Positions 1 to 10,636 of a stretch of DNA of 64,000 bases are shown one piece after another (position 1 is the stretch's first letter; every line of letters begins with the position of its first letter). Origin of the DNA: Termitomyces sp. T153 (lineage: Eukaryota > Basidiomycota > Agaricomycetes > Agaricales > Lyophyllaceae). The DNA lies in NCBI GenBank assembly GCA_018296165.2, contig JACKQL020000096.1:1-64000 (forward strand). Direction: 5' to 3'. Below the pieces are notes generated by a model that searched no databases, was not told the origin of the DNA, and saw only the letters and a list, made by a program, of their open reading frames with translations. Position numbers and translations under genes: made by a program.

Positions 1-3000
1 ATTGGGTCCTCAGGATGACATATCTTCTGATGATGACTTGGAATATGTTGATCCTGTTCAACAGAGACCTGCAGAGCAATTGGATCCTCCCCTTGATGTG
101 CCATTAGGTCCTCAGGATGACATCCCTTCTGATGATGACTTGGATTATGTTGATCCTGTTCAACAGAGACCTGCAGAAGACTTGGACCCTGCTCTACCCA
201 ACCATCCAGCAGGACTACAAAATCCTGCTGAACAGCCTCCCCTTGAGCTTCCTATGCCACTACAGCTTGACCCTATTCAGCCTGTTCCAAGAGGAAGGCA
301 ACCTTACTTGATTGAATACCCTCCACACTATCTTGGTCCTATGACTGTTATATGTCCACACTGCCAAGCTCTACATTTTGATGCTGAAAAGCTCACCAAG
401 TCTACTATTTATAATCCAAAGTTTGGCATGTGCTGCTTACAAGGCCAAGTGAATTTGCCCAGGCTTCAAGATGCTCCAGCAGATTGATTGAACCTGCTCC
501 ATGGGCATCATCCTCTCTCTGACACTTTTAAAACATCTATCTGTCAATACAATGCAGCCTTTGCATTCACATCTCTAGGAGTCAAAATTGATCATGCCAT
601 TACCAATGCTCCTGGACCATACAGCTTTAGGATCAATGGAGAACTACATCATTTGACAGGTGCCTTGCTTCCTATTGAAGGCAATCTGAAACCTCATATT
701 ATGCATATAGGCTTCAACAAAGAACTCTGGAATTTAATGCTGCTTTACTTTGGAGTGGAAGGTTGTTTCAGCAATATGTTGTTGATGCATGGGCTTCAAC
801 TGAGCAAACAAAGTTGAATTGGGTTCGGCACAATCAGAAGAAGATCAGAGCTGAAGTCTATCAGGGAGTGGTGGATGCTGCTGCTGGAGATGAAGAGGTC
901 ACCCCACAGAGCCATTGTGTCATTCTTCCTTCCTCTCATACTGGAAGTGAACGACAAATGCAGCAATTATTCCAGGACTCTATGGCTATTTGCAGGCATT
1001 TTGGAAAACCTGATCTCTTCTTGACTATGACTGCCAATCCAAAGTGGTCAGAAATTGAAGAAGCTCTCTTGAAGGAACCTGCAGTCAATGGGAAGAAGCA
1101 AACAGCTGCTGATTGACCTGATATTGTTGCTAGAGTTTTTGAACTCAAGAGGAATGCTGTGGTGAAGGAGATAAAGGAAGGTCTCTTTGGCAGCTGTGTG
1201 GCTTATGTTCATACCATTGAATTCCAAAAGAGAGGACTTCCACACATGCACATCTTGATCTTTTTCCACCATCATCACAGGATCAAGGATGCACCTGATG
1301 TGGATTCCATTGTTTCTGCCCAAATTCCAGATCCAGTTGCTCAGCCTCAATTGTATCAGGTATTGGCTTTGTTTAAATTCTGGATTCAGTAACTTATCTT
1401 TGTTGTCAGGTTGTTACTACCAAGATGGTCCATGGTCCATGTGGAGCTGCCAAACCCAATGCTAAGTGCATGGTAGATGGCAAATGTTCCAAGAAATACC
1501 CAAAGGAGTTCCAAGAGGCTACTCAGCATGGAGATAATGGCTATCCTCAATATGCCAGGCCTGACAATGGGCACTTCTTTGAAAAGAATGGTCATCATTA
1601 TGACAATTGTAATGTTGTGCCATATAACCCTTATCTCTCAGCCAAGTACAAATGTCACATCAATGTGGAGGTCTGTGCTTCAGTGGAAGCCATCAAGTAC
1701 ATTCACAAGTACATCTACAAAGGCCATGATAGGACAACTTTGGAGATTGCTGGAGAGCAGAGGGATAAAATCAAGGAACACTTGGATGCCAGATACATTT
1801 CTGCAGCTGAATCATGCTAGCACATCTTTGAATTCAACATGCATGGAGAGCATCTCTCTGTATATCGGTTACCTGTGCATTTGGAGGGCCAACATGAAGT
1901 CTACTTTCAGGATAATAAGCCTTTGGAGATGGTAGCTGCCAGGCCTAATGCAAACAAGACTGCACTCACTACTTGGTTTGAAGCCAATGCCAAATTCCCT
2001 GATAACAACACCACTTATCAGAACTTTCCAACCAAGTTTGTCTATGAAGCTTTCAAGAGGACTTGGAAGGAGAGGCAAAGAGGAACAGCTATTGGGAGGA
2101 TGTACTTTGCTTCACCAAAACAGGGAGAAAGGTTCTATCTCAGGATGCTCCTGACAGTTGTGACCAATGCAACATCATGGGCTGATCTCAGGACAGTCGA
2201 TGGCCACACCTATCCTACTTACAAGGAGGCAAGCAAGGCCCTTGGTCTTCTAGAAGATGATGCAGAATGGAGGCAGTGTCTTGCTGAAGCTGCTCCAATC
2301 CAATCAGGATCAGCTCTCAGACAACTCTTTTGCACTATCCTATTCCACTGTGCTCCTACCACTCCAGAGGCTCTATGGAATGAATTCAAGCACTCAATTT
2401 GTGACAATCTTCAACACAGATTGGAGAATATCAGGCAGTACAGAGACAGAGCCTTTACTGATGAAGATGTCTATGACTATGGCCTTTATCTGATCAATGA
2501 CAACCTCAAGAATTTTAGCAAGACTCTTCAAGACTTTCCAAACATGCAAGAACCCCAACAAGTTTGGAATGTGATTCCAGGCAAGTTGGACATTGTATAA
2601 AGAGTTGACATTGATACTGATCAAATGATTTCAGGAAATAGGCTTTTGCAAGAAGAAACAGATTATGATGTTGAGGAGTTGAAGAGAAGGGTGGATGAAA
2701 ACAAGGCCAGGTTTAATGGTGAACAACTGGGAGCCTTCAATGAAGTTATGGACTCTGTGGACAACAACTTGGGCAAGATGATATTCATTCACAGTGCAGG
2801 TGGATGTGGCAAAACATTTGTATGCAACACTTTGGCTTTTGCTGTTTGGTCCAATGGAGATGTGGCATTATGTGTAGCATCATCTGGGATTGCTGCCCTA
2901 TTGCTGGAGGGTGGTAGAACTGCACATTCAAGGTTTAAAATCCCCATTCCTGCTCTGGATACATCTATTGCCAATATCAAAAGAGGAACTCAGTTATTTC

Positions 3001-4098
3001 AACTCCTACTCTGGACCAAAGTTGTCATCTGGGATGAAGTCCCAATGCAACACAAAAATGCCATTGACTCTGTGGATCAAGCATTCAGAGACATCCTGGA
3101 GAAGGATGTTCCTTTTGGTGGAGTGACTGTGGTGTTTCAAGGAGATTTTAGGCAAACTCTCCCAGTTATCCAATGAGGACTCAGGCAGCAGATGATTGCT
3201 GCTTCACTCAAAAGAGGAAGACTTTGGGATCAGATTTAAGTCCACTTCTTGGTTCAAAACATGAGATTGGATCAGACTCCTGATAACATTGCTCATGCAG
3301 CTTGGTTATTGGATGTTGGTGCTGGAAAAAACCTTGGGCCTGGAGAAACAGTACAACTTCCAGAAACCATGATCTGTGATGACAATTCTGTCACTGGATT
3401 GATCTCTTCCACTTATCCTCATATTGATTGCCATCAAGATGATCAGTATTACTTGGACCATACCATCCTTTCTGGCAAGAACTCTGATGTAGAGGATATC
3501 AACTCTGAAGTTTTACAGAGATGCCCAGGAGAAGAGAAAATCTTGCAGAGTGCAGACTCTGTTATATCTGATGATGGAAATCCTAATGGTGTTGCATTGT
3601 CTCCAATGGAATACCTCAACTTTCTCAGACAGCAGTTTGCCTTTGGCTAGATTGGCTCTGAAGATTGGTGTTCCTGTCATGCTGCTCAGGAATCTGGATA
3701 TAGCTAAAGGACCTTGCAATGGGACAAGAATGATTGTCACTCACATCAGCAACTCAGATGTAGGATCATCAGTGGAGATGCCAAGTTTGTAGGATCAATT
3801 GTTTTGGTTTCAAGAATCAACATGGATGTTTCTGAAGAAGATTTGCCAATTCCATTGTGCAGAAGACAATTCCCAGTTCAATTGGCCTTTGCTATGACAA
3901 TCAACAAGTCTCAGGGTCAATCAGTCAAGCATGTTGGATTGGACCTTTGATCAGGAGTTTTTGCACATGGCCAACTTTATGTTGCATTTTCTTGGTGCAC
4001 ATCAGAAGATCATATCAAAGTAATTTTGGACCCAGAAAACACATCAAGAAAGACTGCAAATATTGTCTATCAAGAAATACTGAATGGTTTACAAATGT
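1..4098 (+). mobile_element. Helitron Rep/helicase gene, decayed and 5'-truncated by the window edge
   Basis: This is the coding core of a rolling-circle Helitron. The HUH motif appears as HMH (1243-1251) and the tyrosine motif as KYIHKYIYK (about 1695-1721). A PIF1-type helicase follows with Walker A GGCGKT near 2800-2815, Walker B WDEVPM near 3030, and a C-terminal TINKSQGQ motif near 3900. The frame is broken by stops at 485, 1114, 1818, 2598, 3174, 3237 and 3948, a frameshift near 731 and another near 3640. A 50-nt GT-AG phase-0 intron (1360-1409) still lies between HUH and Tyr motifs. The part between the N-terminal domain and the Rep domain is shorter than usual, suggesting a deletion near 720-740. 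Several stops sit where the family has arginine, consistent with CGA to TGA. The element cannot be autonomous as it stands. Ends of the Helitron were not identified. Confidence 0.9.
5..196 (+). repeat. 102-bp in-frame tandem duplication in the Helitron N-terminus
   Basis: Two copies with a 102-bp period (5-106 and 107 to about 196) encode an acidic 34-residue unit that begins GPQDDI and continues through SDDDL and VDPVQQRPAE. The period is a multiple of three, so the reading frame is kept. The copies differ at a few bases only. Confidence 0.85.
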
Positions 4099-4395
4099 AA
4101 GTGTGACTTTTGTTGGATTCAAGCAACAAATTGCTAACTTCTATAAACTTCAGCACCTAATGTCTATAGTTGGACCATGTAGTATAGATATTCTTTTTAC
4201 AAATGTAAGTGTGACAGTTTAAATAATTGCCTGGTTAGTACTAACTTTTATAATTTTCAGCATCTCTAATATATACCAGTGGACATTGTAGTATTTTGTT
4301 GATAATGTAATATAGATACATGATTGGTTTATACATGAATTCTCAGTATATTGAATTGTAAGAGAGAGCAACACTTGGTCAACAAAATACAAAGA

Positions 4396-4493
4396 TCCAA
4401 TTAAATGAAGTGAGGTTGGGTCTGGGACTTAGCATTGAGTTAGAATATCAAGGACCTAACCAAATGAAGTGAGGTTGGGTCTGGGACTTGGCA
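4396..4493 (+). repeat. Two direct copies of a ~38-bp sequence
   Basis: The string AAATGAAGTGAGGTTGGGTC and its continuation to GGGACTT occurs at about 4402-4430 and again at about 4461-4489, almost without change. There is no coding potential. Its role is unknown. Confidence 0.8.
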
Positions 4494-4537
4494 AGAGCTA
4501 TAGGCCCATGCCAAAGGCACAGACTGTAGCTTGTAAT

Positions 4538-4628
4538 GACACATGATCAGACTTGACTTGTTACTTACATCAGAGACTTGGGGATTGGTGATTACCAATC
4601 AAAGAAGTCTTTGGTAATGTGGATGTAA
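4538..4628 (+). repeat. Copy A of a ~95-bp dispersed hairpin-bearing repeat (decayed)
   Basis: This stretch aligns with 5439-5534. Shared blocks include GACAC.TGATCAG, GGGGATTGG.GATTAC and AATCAAAGAAGTCTTTGGTA (copy B has GATCAAAG). Compared with copy B, the CACGTG here reads CACATG and GGCGATT reads GGTGATT, so CpG sites have become TpG or CpA. The hairpin seen in copy B is disrupted. Confidence 0.8.
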
Positions 4629-5279
4629 GTAAAAAATGAATGAATGGTATCTGTTCATACTTGTCTCTATGGTGCTCCTGAATGGGGTGTGCTCAACCCC
4701 CATGATATGTGTCTTCCTCACTTCACCTTTGTCAAGTCTTGTATTTGTGGGCTCACCTGATCCTGACAAAGTGGTGCATTATTCTGTGTAATTACAGTAG
4801 AATTGTAATGCATTATCCTCTGTAACTTAAATTAAGTATTGTATGGTAATGCATCCTTAATGTGGCACTAATGCATCAACGATGCATTAAAAACAGAAAA
4901 AAATGCCTTACAATAGGATTGAACCAACAACTTCCAGGGTCGGCTGGTAGGCTGTGATGCCCTGTTGTGTGTTGTTCTGTCAATCTTCTTCCTCTCCTTC
5001 TTTCTATCTCTCCTCATCTGTTTGCTCACCCTCAACCAGCCCATATTCATATTCCAGGGCCTTCTCCATTCTCCTCCACCATTCCTCCTCTCCTTCATTG
5101 TTTTCTTTGTTATTTCCAGTGGTTGCAGTTGTTGGTCTTGTTTTCGCCCACATTTTGTGAAGGCTCCTGTTTTGTCCAAGAGCTTTGTCATGGACTCCAT
5201 ATCCAGTAGTCCGAGCTCTAATTCCTCGTTTCTGATGTTTTTGTTGTTGTCGTCCTCGCACATGGACCCATCTGAGTAA

Positions 5280-6517
5280 ACAACAACTCGTCATCTGTCT
5301 ATCAGTAGGTCTTTCGCCATCTCGTTGTGTTTCTTTTCAGCTTCCGACTTTTTGATTCCTGGCTGTGCTCCTGTTATCTGCAGTCTCGTCCTGTAGTCTC
5401 TAGCCATTCTGCACCATGGCAGTACTATCACAGGATCGATGACACGTGATCAGGCTTGACTCTCTCGTTACTTTCGTAAGAGAGTCGGGGATTGGCGATT
5501 ACCTGATCAAAGAAGTCTTTGGTAATGTGGATGGGCCTGTATAAGTAACGAGATTTTCTTCAACGACGAAGGAAATAATTTCAATCGTTGTTGAAATTGC
5601 TGAGGCACGTGCAAGTGACATTCCTTGAAGGAGGTTATCACGTGCACTCAGTTGTGAGGGGGAGAACTGGGCGAGTTCCAGCCCATGAGGTGTGATTGGT
5701 ACTATCCGACAGGCATCCCGCACACCACACGCTCATTCTGAACCTCCGCATCACGTTCATTTCGCTCCAGATGTTTCAGGAAGGTCGATCACGAGGGGTA
5801 CGCGAAATTAGGGGTGTGTCCGTATATCTCAATCTCCAAGGTCCGATTTGCAATACTTCCACTTATATCTGGTCATGCGAACTCATGGCCAAGCCTCTGG
5901 ATGGCAGCTTCTCTTTTTGATGAACAATAGTCCCCATGGCCAGTGCTCTCAACCTTTCTTATCATGTTTGACAGAAGATCGTGCACGTGCTTGCGGCACC
6001 TGCCAGTGTTTTTTTTTTTTTTCTAGTTTTGGGACATTGACATTCCATTGTAATCACTTTTCATCGTTATCATAGTTCTTTCGTAGCACAACCACCTTAC
6101 AAAGATTGATTTGCAACAAGAGGAGCGAAACAAAACCGTTTAGTCCTTGATGTTCTAAGATAGTAAGCGCTACAATAGATATTCGTACAATTGAAGGATG
6201 GGCATAGCTTAGTGACGACTGATAACAGTGTCGAGATTACACAAAGACGACGATACCTGGGGTAAGTGAAATACTAGACTATGAGAAGGGGTATGGTCAT
6301 CGCGGTCATAAACAAAACGTGAATGAAAAGATGACGGAACGGGGAGGTCAGTCAAAGTAACATACAATTTGCCAGGTATGAGTAAAGACTGGAGGTAGTG
6401 TCTTCTGAAGAGAAAAGTCGAGGTAAGGTCCACTGACCATGGCCGGCCAGACCATGAACAAAATGGAACTATCAAGACCTAAAGAGGAAATGTCGAGGGA
6501 AGGGTCATGACCATCAG
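5280..6517. other. Intergenic region with normal CpG content
   Basis: CpG dinucleotides return to normal from about 5.15 kb, marking the left edge of the first gene island. No reading frame here could be assigned to a family. A minus-strand frame at 5499-5723 (74 codons) is unsupported. A run of about 15 T lies near 6009-6022. The right part (about 6.2-6.5 kb) is probably the 3' UTR of the DUF6699 gene. Confidence 0.5.
5439..5534 (+). repeat. Copy B of the ~95-bp repeat, with an intact hairpin
   Basis: This copy keeps a clear stem-loop. GACTCTCT near 5458-5465 pairs with AGAGAGTC near 5479-5486, and TAC/GTA can extend the stem inside around a TTTC loop. It lies about 900 bp from copy A, in CpG-normal DNA. 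The pair may be a short mobile or regulatory unit, or the end sequence of a larger element. Confidence 0.75.
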
Positions 6518-9106
6518 TCAAGTGCGGGAAGGGACGAGATGAGAATCGCAAATATTGTTCTGGTCTTGCCTAATCAGATCGAATTCATATCTTTTAGTTT
6601 CTGAGTCGTAGTGGAGCCTCGAATATAATGTCCTATCTCCGACGAGATCGACACGACAGATGCCTTGGCGTTCGTTATACTCCGCCAAGCCTGGAGCCAT
6701 CCGGCAACGACGTTTGAAGGCTCGTTGACAAGCTGCCGAATTTATCAAGTCACGATACTTGGAGAGTTCGTCACGCGTAAGTCGCTCTTGGTAGGTCTTG
6801 TAGATCGCCCTAAAGAAATCGATGACCTGGATCCCATCACCCTCCCTATGTTCGATGACCACGTTCCACGGCTGCAGCTCAGGTGCGGTGCACTTCATGT
6901 CAATATACTTCATTTTTGCACGTATGGAGAACGGGAGAATCTTGTATTCATCGGGGAAATCCTTGTCCATTCTGCGATCCTCACGAGAGAGGAGACGTAT
7001 GCCACGGCCGTCCGTACCATCAGGATCCTGCGAGATGTCGAAAAAAACCATGGGCCTAACGTCGGGACCACGCCGACGCTGTTTGTATTCAAGGACCGGC
7101 CAACTGAGCGCAACGCCTTGGAGGAGCAGAGGCTCTCGACGATCATTAGCCGGAGAAGTTCTCAAAAATTGAACAGCTCTACCTGTCCAGCCATATGGTT
7201 GCGAGGTAAGAGTTTGACCGTTTTGTAGCGCTCCCATCTGAGGTTGCTGGAATGCTGGCGTGGACAACACAGGCGGAGTAGATGGGATCGTTGGGCTCAT
7301 AGCCTTCGGCAAACGGTGTCCTTTCGCGTCGCAACCTTGCATCCTGAGTACATCGCCTACCAATGACTTGGTAAGTGCAAAGAAATGACAATTATTAATA
7401 CTCTTACCCAATCTTGGCCAACCGACGGATTCACTACTAATTGATTGAGTCGGCTGCGCTGTGGATCGACTGGTATTGAATAAGTGACTGAACCAAAGAC
7501 AATATACTCACCAGGATATACTGATGGCCGAGCACTCCGTATCTGCTGCTGAAGGTGCAAATGTTGTTGAAGGCGCTCTTGTTGGTCTTCTTGTTCTGGG
7601 CGATATTTTTCTTTTAGAAAGATGATAATTGTAACGGTCTTATCGAGAGAAAACTATGGCTTACCTTCCGGAAGCGCATGTGACGCATATCTGCCTCTAT
7701 AATGTGCTGAATTGTGATGTTGGCACATACCTATGGTCTTGACTGAGAAGTCACTAAAGTTTCAAGGACTGATGACGAACCTGCTGTGTCTGACGCATAG
7801 CCATCTGGCATATACTTTTTGGGGCGAGGGAGTAAAGGAGGTCTTCTATCTGTCTTGCTTATCAGGCGATGGCAGATCGCAAAAGCAAAGGAAATATACC
7901 TTGACTACCTGACACACTGGTGTCACAATTCTCAGTCGACCGTCCGTGATACCCTAGCGAAGGTTGTTAGTGTAAGGGAGGGAGATAAATAATTTTGCCC
8001 AACCTTGATACTGATAGTGCGACTGATATTGAGGATACGGCTCTTGTTGGGACATATATGCTGGAGCATAAGGAGGATAACCAGTAGGAGGCACCCCATG
8101 ACGATGAGAAGAATATCGCGGATCTAGAGTGGTTCCATAGTTTGGATGACTATGGCCACGAGGGGTTGGGGCAGTGGTCGCTATAAAGATGTCAATCATC
8201 AGCCAGAGCATCGACGTAACACATGGCGGAACCAAGCGACTGACGCGAGATAGATTCATACTGAGACTCAGCGCTTGATGCTGGCCACAGATCGCAGGTC
8301 AGAGATCGCAAAATCGACGTAAAGCCTCCCTGCGTACTATTCTGCGGAAGCTTCTCGTTCATGATTCGTGCTTGATGATACCTTTCACGACCTGGCATGG
8401 TTGAGAAATAGCAATAGAAAATCAGTCCCACGAACTTCAGGCTTATAAGAGGGAACTGGTGATAACGTGACTTACCGAGACGATTGATTTCATCATAGCT
8501 GCAGCATCCGCCTGCAGGGTGTACTGAAGGTGACACTGATGCTTGGACTTGGGAAGGAATGACTAGCGGCACATGTTTCGGCGGATATCGCTGGGGAGGC
8601 TGCGTCCTTCGAGAACTGGGGTTGTGCCTGCTTGAGTCCTGCTCTCCCAACGACCTCGTTGGTTGTTTAGGTGATCCTGACACGCCCGGGGCTAGAAAAA
8701 GCTCATGATGAGAGACTGTTGGAAAAACTGCGGGTGGAGCGATCAAACTTACGACCAAGAGGTTCAACGTGTACGACGAACGCGTTAGATTTATGGTCAG
8801 TCGAAGAACCAGAGCCGTAGCCTGAATCGCCATCCACGTCGCAGCACTGAGAAAGAGTAAGACAACTGTAGAGAGGGATTGAAGACACATGATAATTACC
8901 AGCCTCTCTGGAGGTGGAGCCTGCGAGCCTGTCCTCTTCAGGGCTGACTTGACTGGCTTCGTTGTCCTATGACGCGGCTCGGCGGCGGGCTGTATCCACT
9001 TTCCAGATCGTGTCGGGGGCGCCATATCCGGAGAGAGTTCGCGAGGACGAAGTTTTGGTGTTGTGGGCTCACCTCTGGCTCTTGAAGCTGCCGACGACTT
9101 GTACAT
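6518..9106 (-). CDS. DUF6699-domain protein, multi-exon
   Basis: The start ATG at 9104-9106 has a good context (CACCATG). Exons read as 9106-8900, 8846-8753, 8691-8476, then from about 8412 down through several short exons to a long last exon of about 840 nt ending at stop 6518. Introns begin GTAATT (8899), GTAAGT (8752 and 8475), then a probable GTCAGT, and further on GTGAGT and GTAAGA. The first half is basic, Pro/Ser/Gln-rich and probably disordered, including a HLQQQIRSARPSVYPG segment. The last exon carries the fold LQPWNVVIEHREGDGIQVID followed by an FFRAIYKTYQERLTRDEL helix, which I recognise as DUF6699, a basidiomycete domain of unknown function. No enzyme motif is visible. The middle exon boundaries are approximate. 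Confidence 0.75.
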
Positions 9107-9446
9107 GGTGAGGGAAGAAGCAGAGAATACCTAGATGGCCATTAGGGTGATAAGCCGTTATAAAAGTATCTTGAATTACCACAATGTGACGTTGTGGAAG
9201 ATCTCAGATACCTGTTCTAAATGTCTGCAGGGGCGACTCTTGAATCACGGCGTAGCAATCCAGCTGATTGAGACCAAAAAAAGTATTCCGGTGTATAAGG
9301 CCTTGGAAGGACTGCTAGGTCCCACAGTGCTCCAGCGGCTTGGTTATGGCGAACGGGCGGACGAGCGAGAGTCCAGGGCCTGTTGCACCACGAGGCGACC
9401 TCATCTCTTGTTAAATCGCATCACAATCCACCTCCAAAACACCAAA
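9107..9446. other. Short intergenic gap, probable DUF6699 promoter
   Basis: The gap lies between the start of the DUF6699 gene and the next minus-strand frame. A plus-strand frame (9135-9461) shows no recognisable protein. No defined promoter element was identified. Confidence 0.4.
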
Positions 9447-9818
9447 TTATATTCCACGTGATGGTTGACATGCCTGCAGTCTTGTGAGTCTTGACATGAG
9501 GATAACCATCTGACCAGGAGCCATTCTATCGGGAGTTTCAAATCGGAAGGGTATTAGACGCCTACTAAAAAGGTTAGCCTTTTCCCTCTTGTCGACCGTA
9601 TGTTTGAGGGCGTCAGTGAAAACATGAAGTACGTGGTCGTCGGGGTGTGTGAAGGTATCGAACACAACTCCGTAATCACAATCAGTAATTCTCGCGAAAC
9701 CAGGTGCACATATAAACGAAATATGTCGCATTGCGGGCGCCAGTCTTTCAAGAAGGTCAGACGAAAAGTCTTGCGCATGGAGTGGTACAACATAGGGACA
9801 ATGATAAGAAGGCAACAC
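9447..9818 (-). CDS. Hypothetical protein, probably the last exon of a small gene
   Basis: A 123-codon open frame in CpG-normal DNA reads LLERLAPAMRHISFICAPGF and ends RLTRLQACQPSRGI. The style resembles the leucine-rich hypothetical proteins common in mushroom genomes, but I do not recognise a family. Possible upstream exons exist on the same strand up to about 10.06 kb (ATG at 10061-10059 with a GTAAAAG donor close behind), but they are short and not firm. It could be a remnant. Confidence 0.35.
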   Translation of the reverse strand: MLPSYHCPYVVPLHAQDFSSDLLERLAPAMRHISFICAPGFARITDCDYGVVFDTFTHPDDHVLHVFTDALKHTVDKREKANLFSRRLIPFRFETPDRMAPGQMVILMSRLTRLQACQPSRGI

Positions 9819-10115
9819 AACTGAACCACACAGTCAATGTTCTCTTGTGTGGGCTATCTGCCCACCACTGTCTATCGATGTGAACGATTTCGCTTGCTTG
9901 TGCCGCATGTCAAGATATATCTTCTCCAGACTTTAAGTTCGCACCAACGTTCTGCCTCGAGGCAGATAGCGAGACAAATTCGCAAGCCATCTAGGCACCT
10001 GGACAATTTCGATTTTCAGTACTATCGATCTATCCTTCGAACACTTTTACGAAATGTCCATCAGAATGTTGGCTGGACAAGGAAGAGAGAAACGCACCGG
10101 CCTCGAGGTGATTAA

Positions 10116-10636
10116 GGAAAGATGTCGGTCCGAAGCAAGCGATAATACAACTTGCGACTTCTTTTACAATTACTCGCTTGTGATTGGCTCTACAAAACCT
10201 TTGTCCAACCTGATGTTATAGACCAAGAATGCAGATACAATGATGATGATACAAACGTACGCTCAATGTGCGCATGGTACAGACAGTGCTAGTCATTCTG
10301 TCGGCTTCGCTTCGTAGAAAGATCGCCGCCCTCGATTGTATCGGATAGGCAAAGTAGACGTGGCTGAGCTTTATTGCCGGTTACCACCAGATGATACCCC
10401 GATATTGTCGCAAAGGTTCCTCACGAGAGAATATCAGTCAATCTGAAACTCTTAGAGGTCGTATACGGTAAAGAGAAAAAAGAGCACTTGTTGAACTACA
10501 CATATGTGACGCGCACGATGCATAAGTAATTGTATGGGTATTGGAAAAAATAGTGTCGGACTCTGAAAAAAGTTTTGTTTTCCCAGGACTTCCGTCCCCG
10601 TCCTCATCGTCAAAGTTTGACGACAAGACCATCGAA
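10116..10636. other. Intergenic region upstream of NOP56
   Basis: About 0.5 kb without a supported gene, presumed to contain the NOP56 promoter and 5' UTR. The open frame upstream of the chosen ATG (from 10541) lacks similarity to NOP56, so it was excluded. Confidence 0.5.

Larger units (their letters stand above)
4099..4870. other. AT-rich non-coding stretch downstream of the Helitron gene
   Basis: No convincing coding sequence was seen. CpG is nearly absent, as in the Helitron. The stretch holds two short direct-repeat systems listed separately. It may contain the Helitron 3' end, but no terminal hairpin followed by CTRR could be fixed by eye. Confidence 0.5.

Noticed and set aside
4901..4985. 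Possible tRNA or tRNA-derived SINE on the minus strand (GGTTCAATCC resembles a B box)
   Set aside because: No acceptor stem or complete cloverleaf could be formed and the A box is not convincing.
4868..5263. 131-codon Lys/Glu-rich minus-strand frame
   Set aside because: It straddles the CpG boundary, has no recognisable motif, and overlaps equally long plus-strand frames in pyrimidine-rich DNA.
9135..10115. Plus-strand frames of 108 and 92 codons
   Set aside because: No recognisable protein content; the minus strand has the better candidate in the same stretch.
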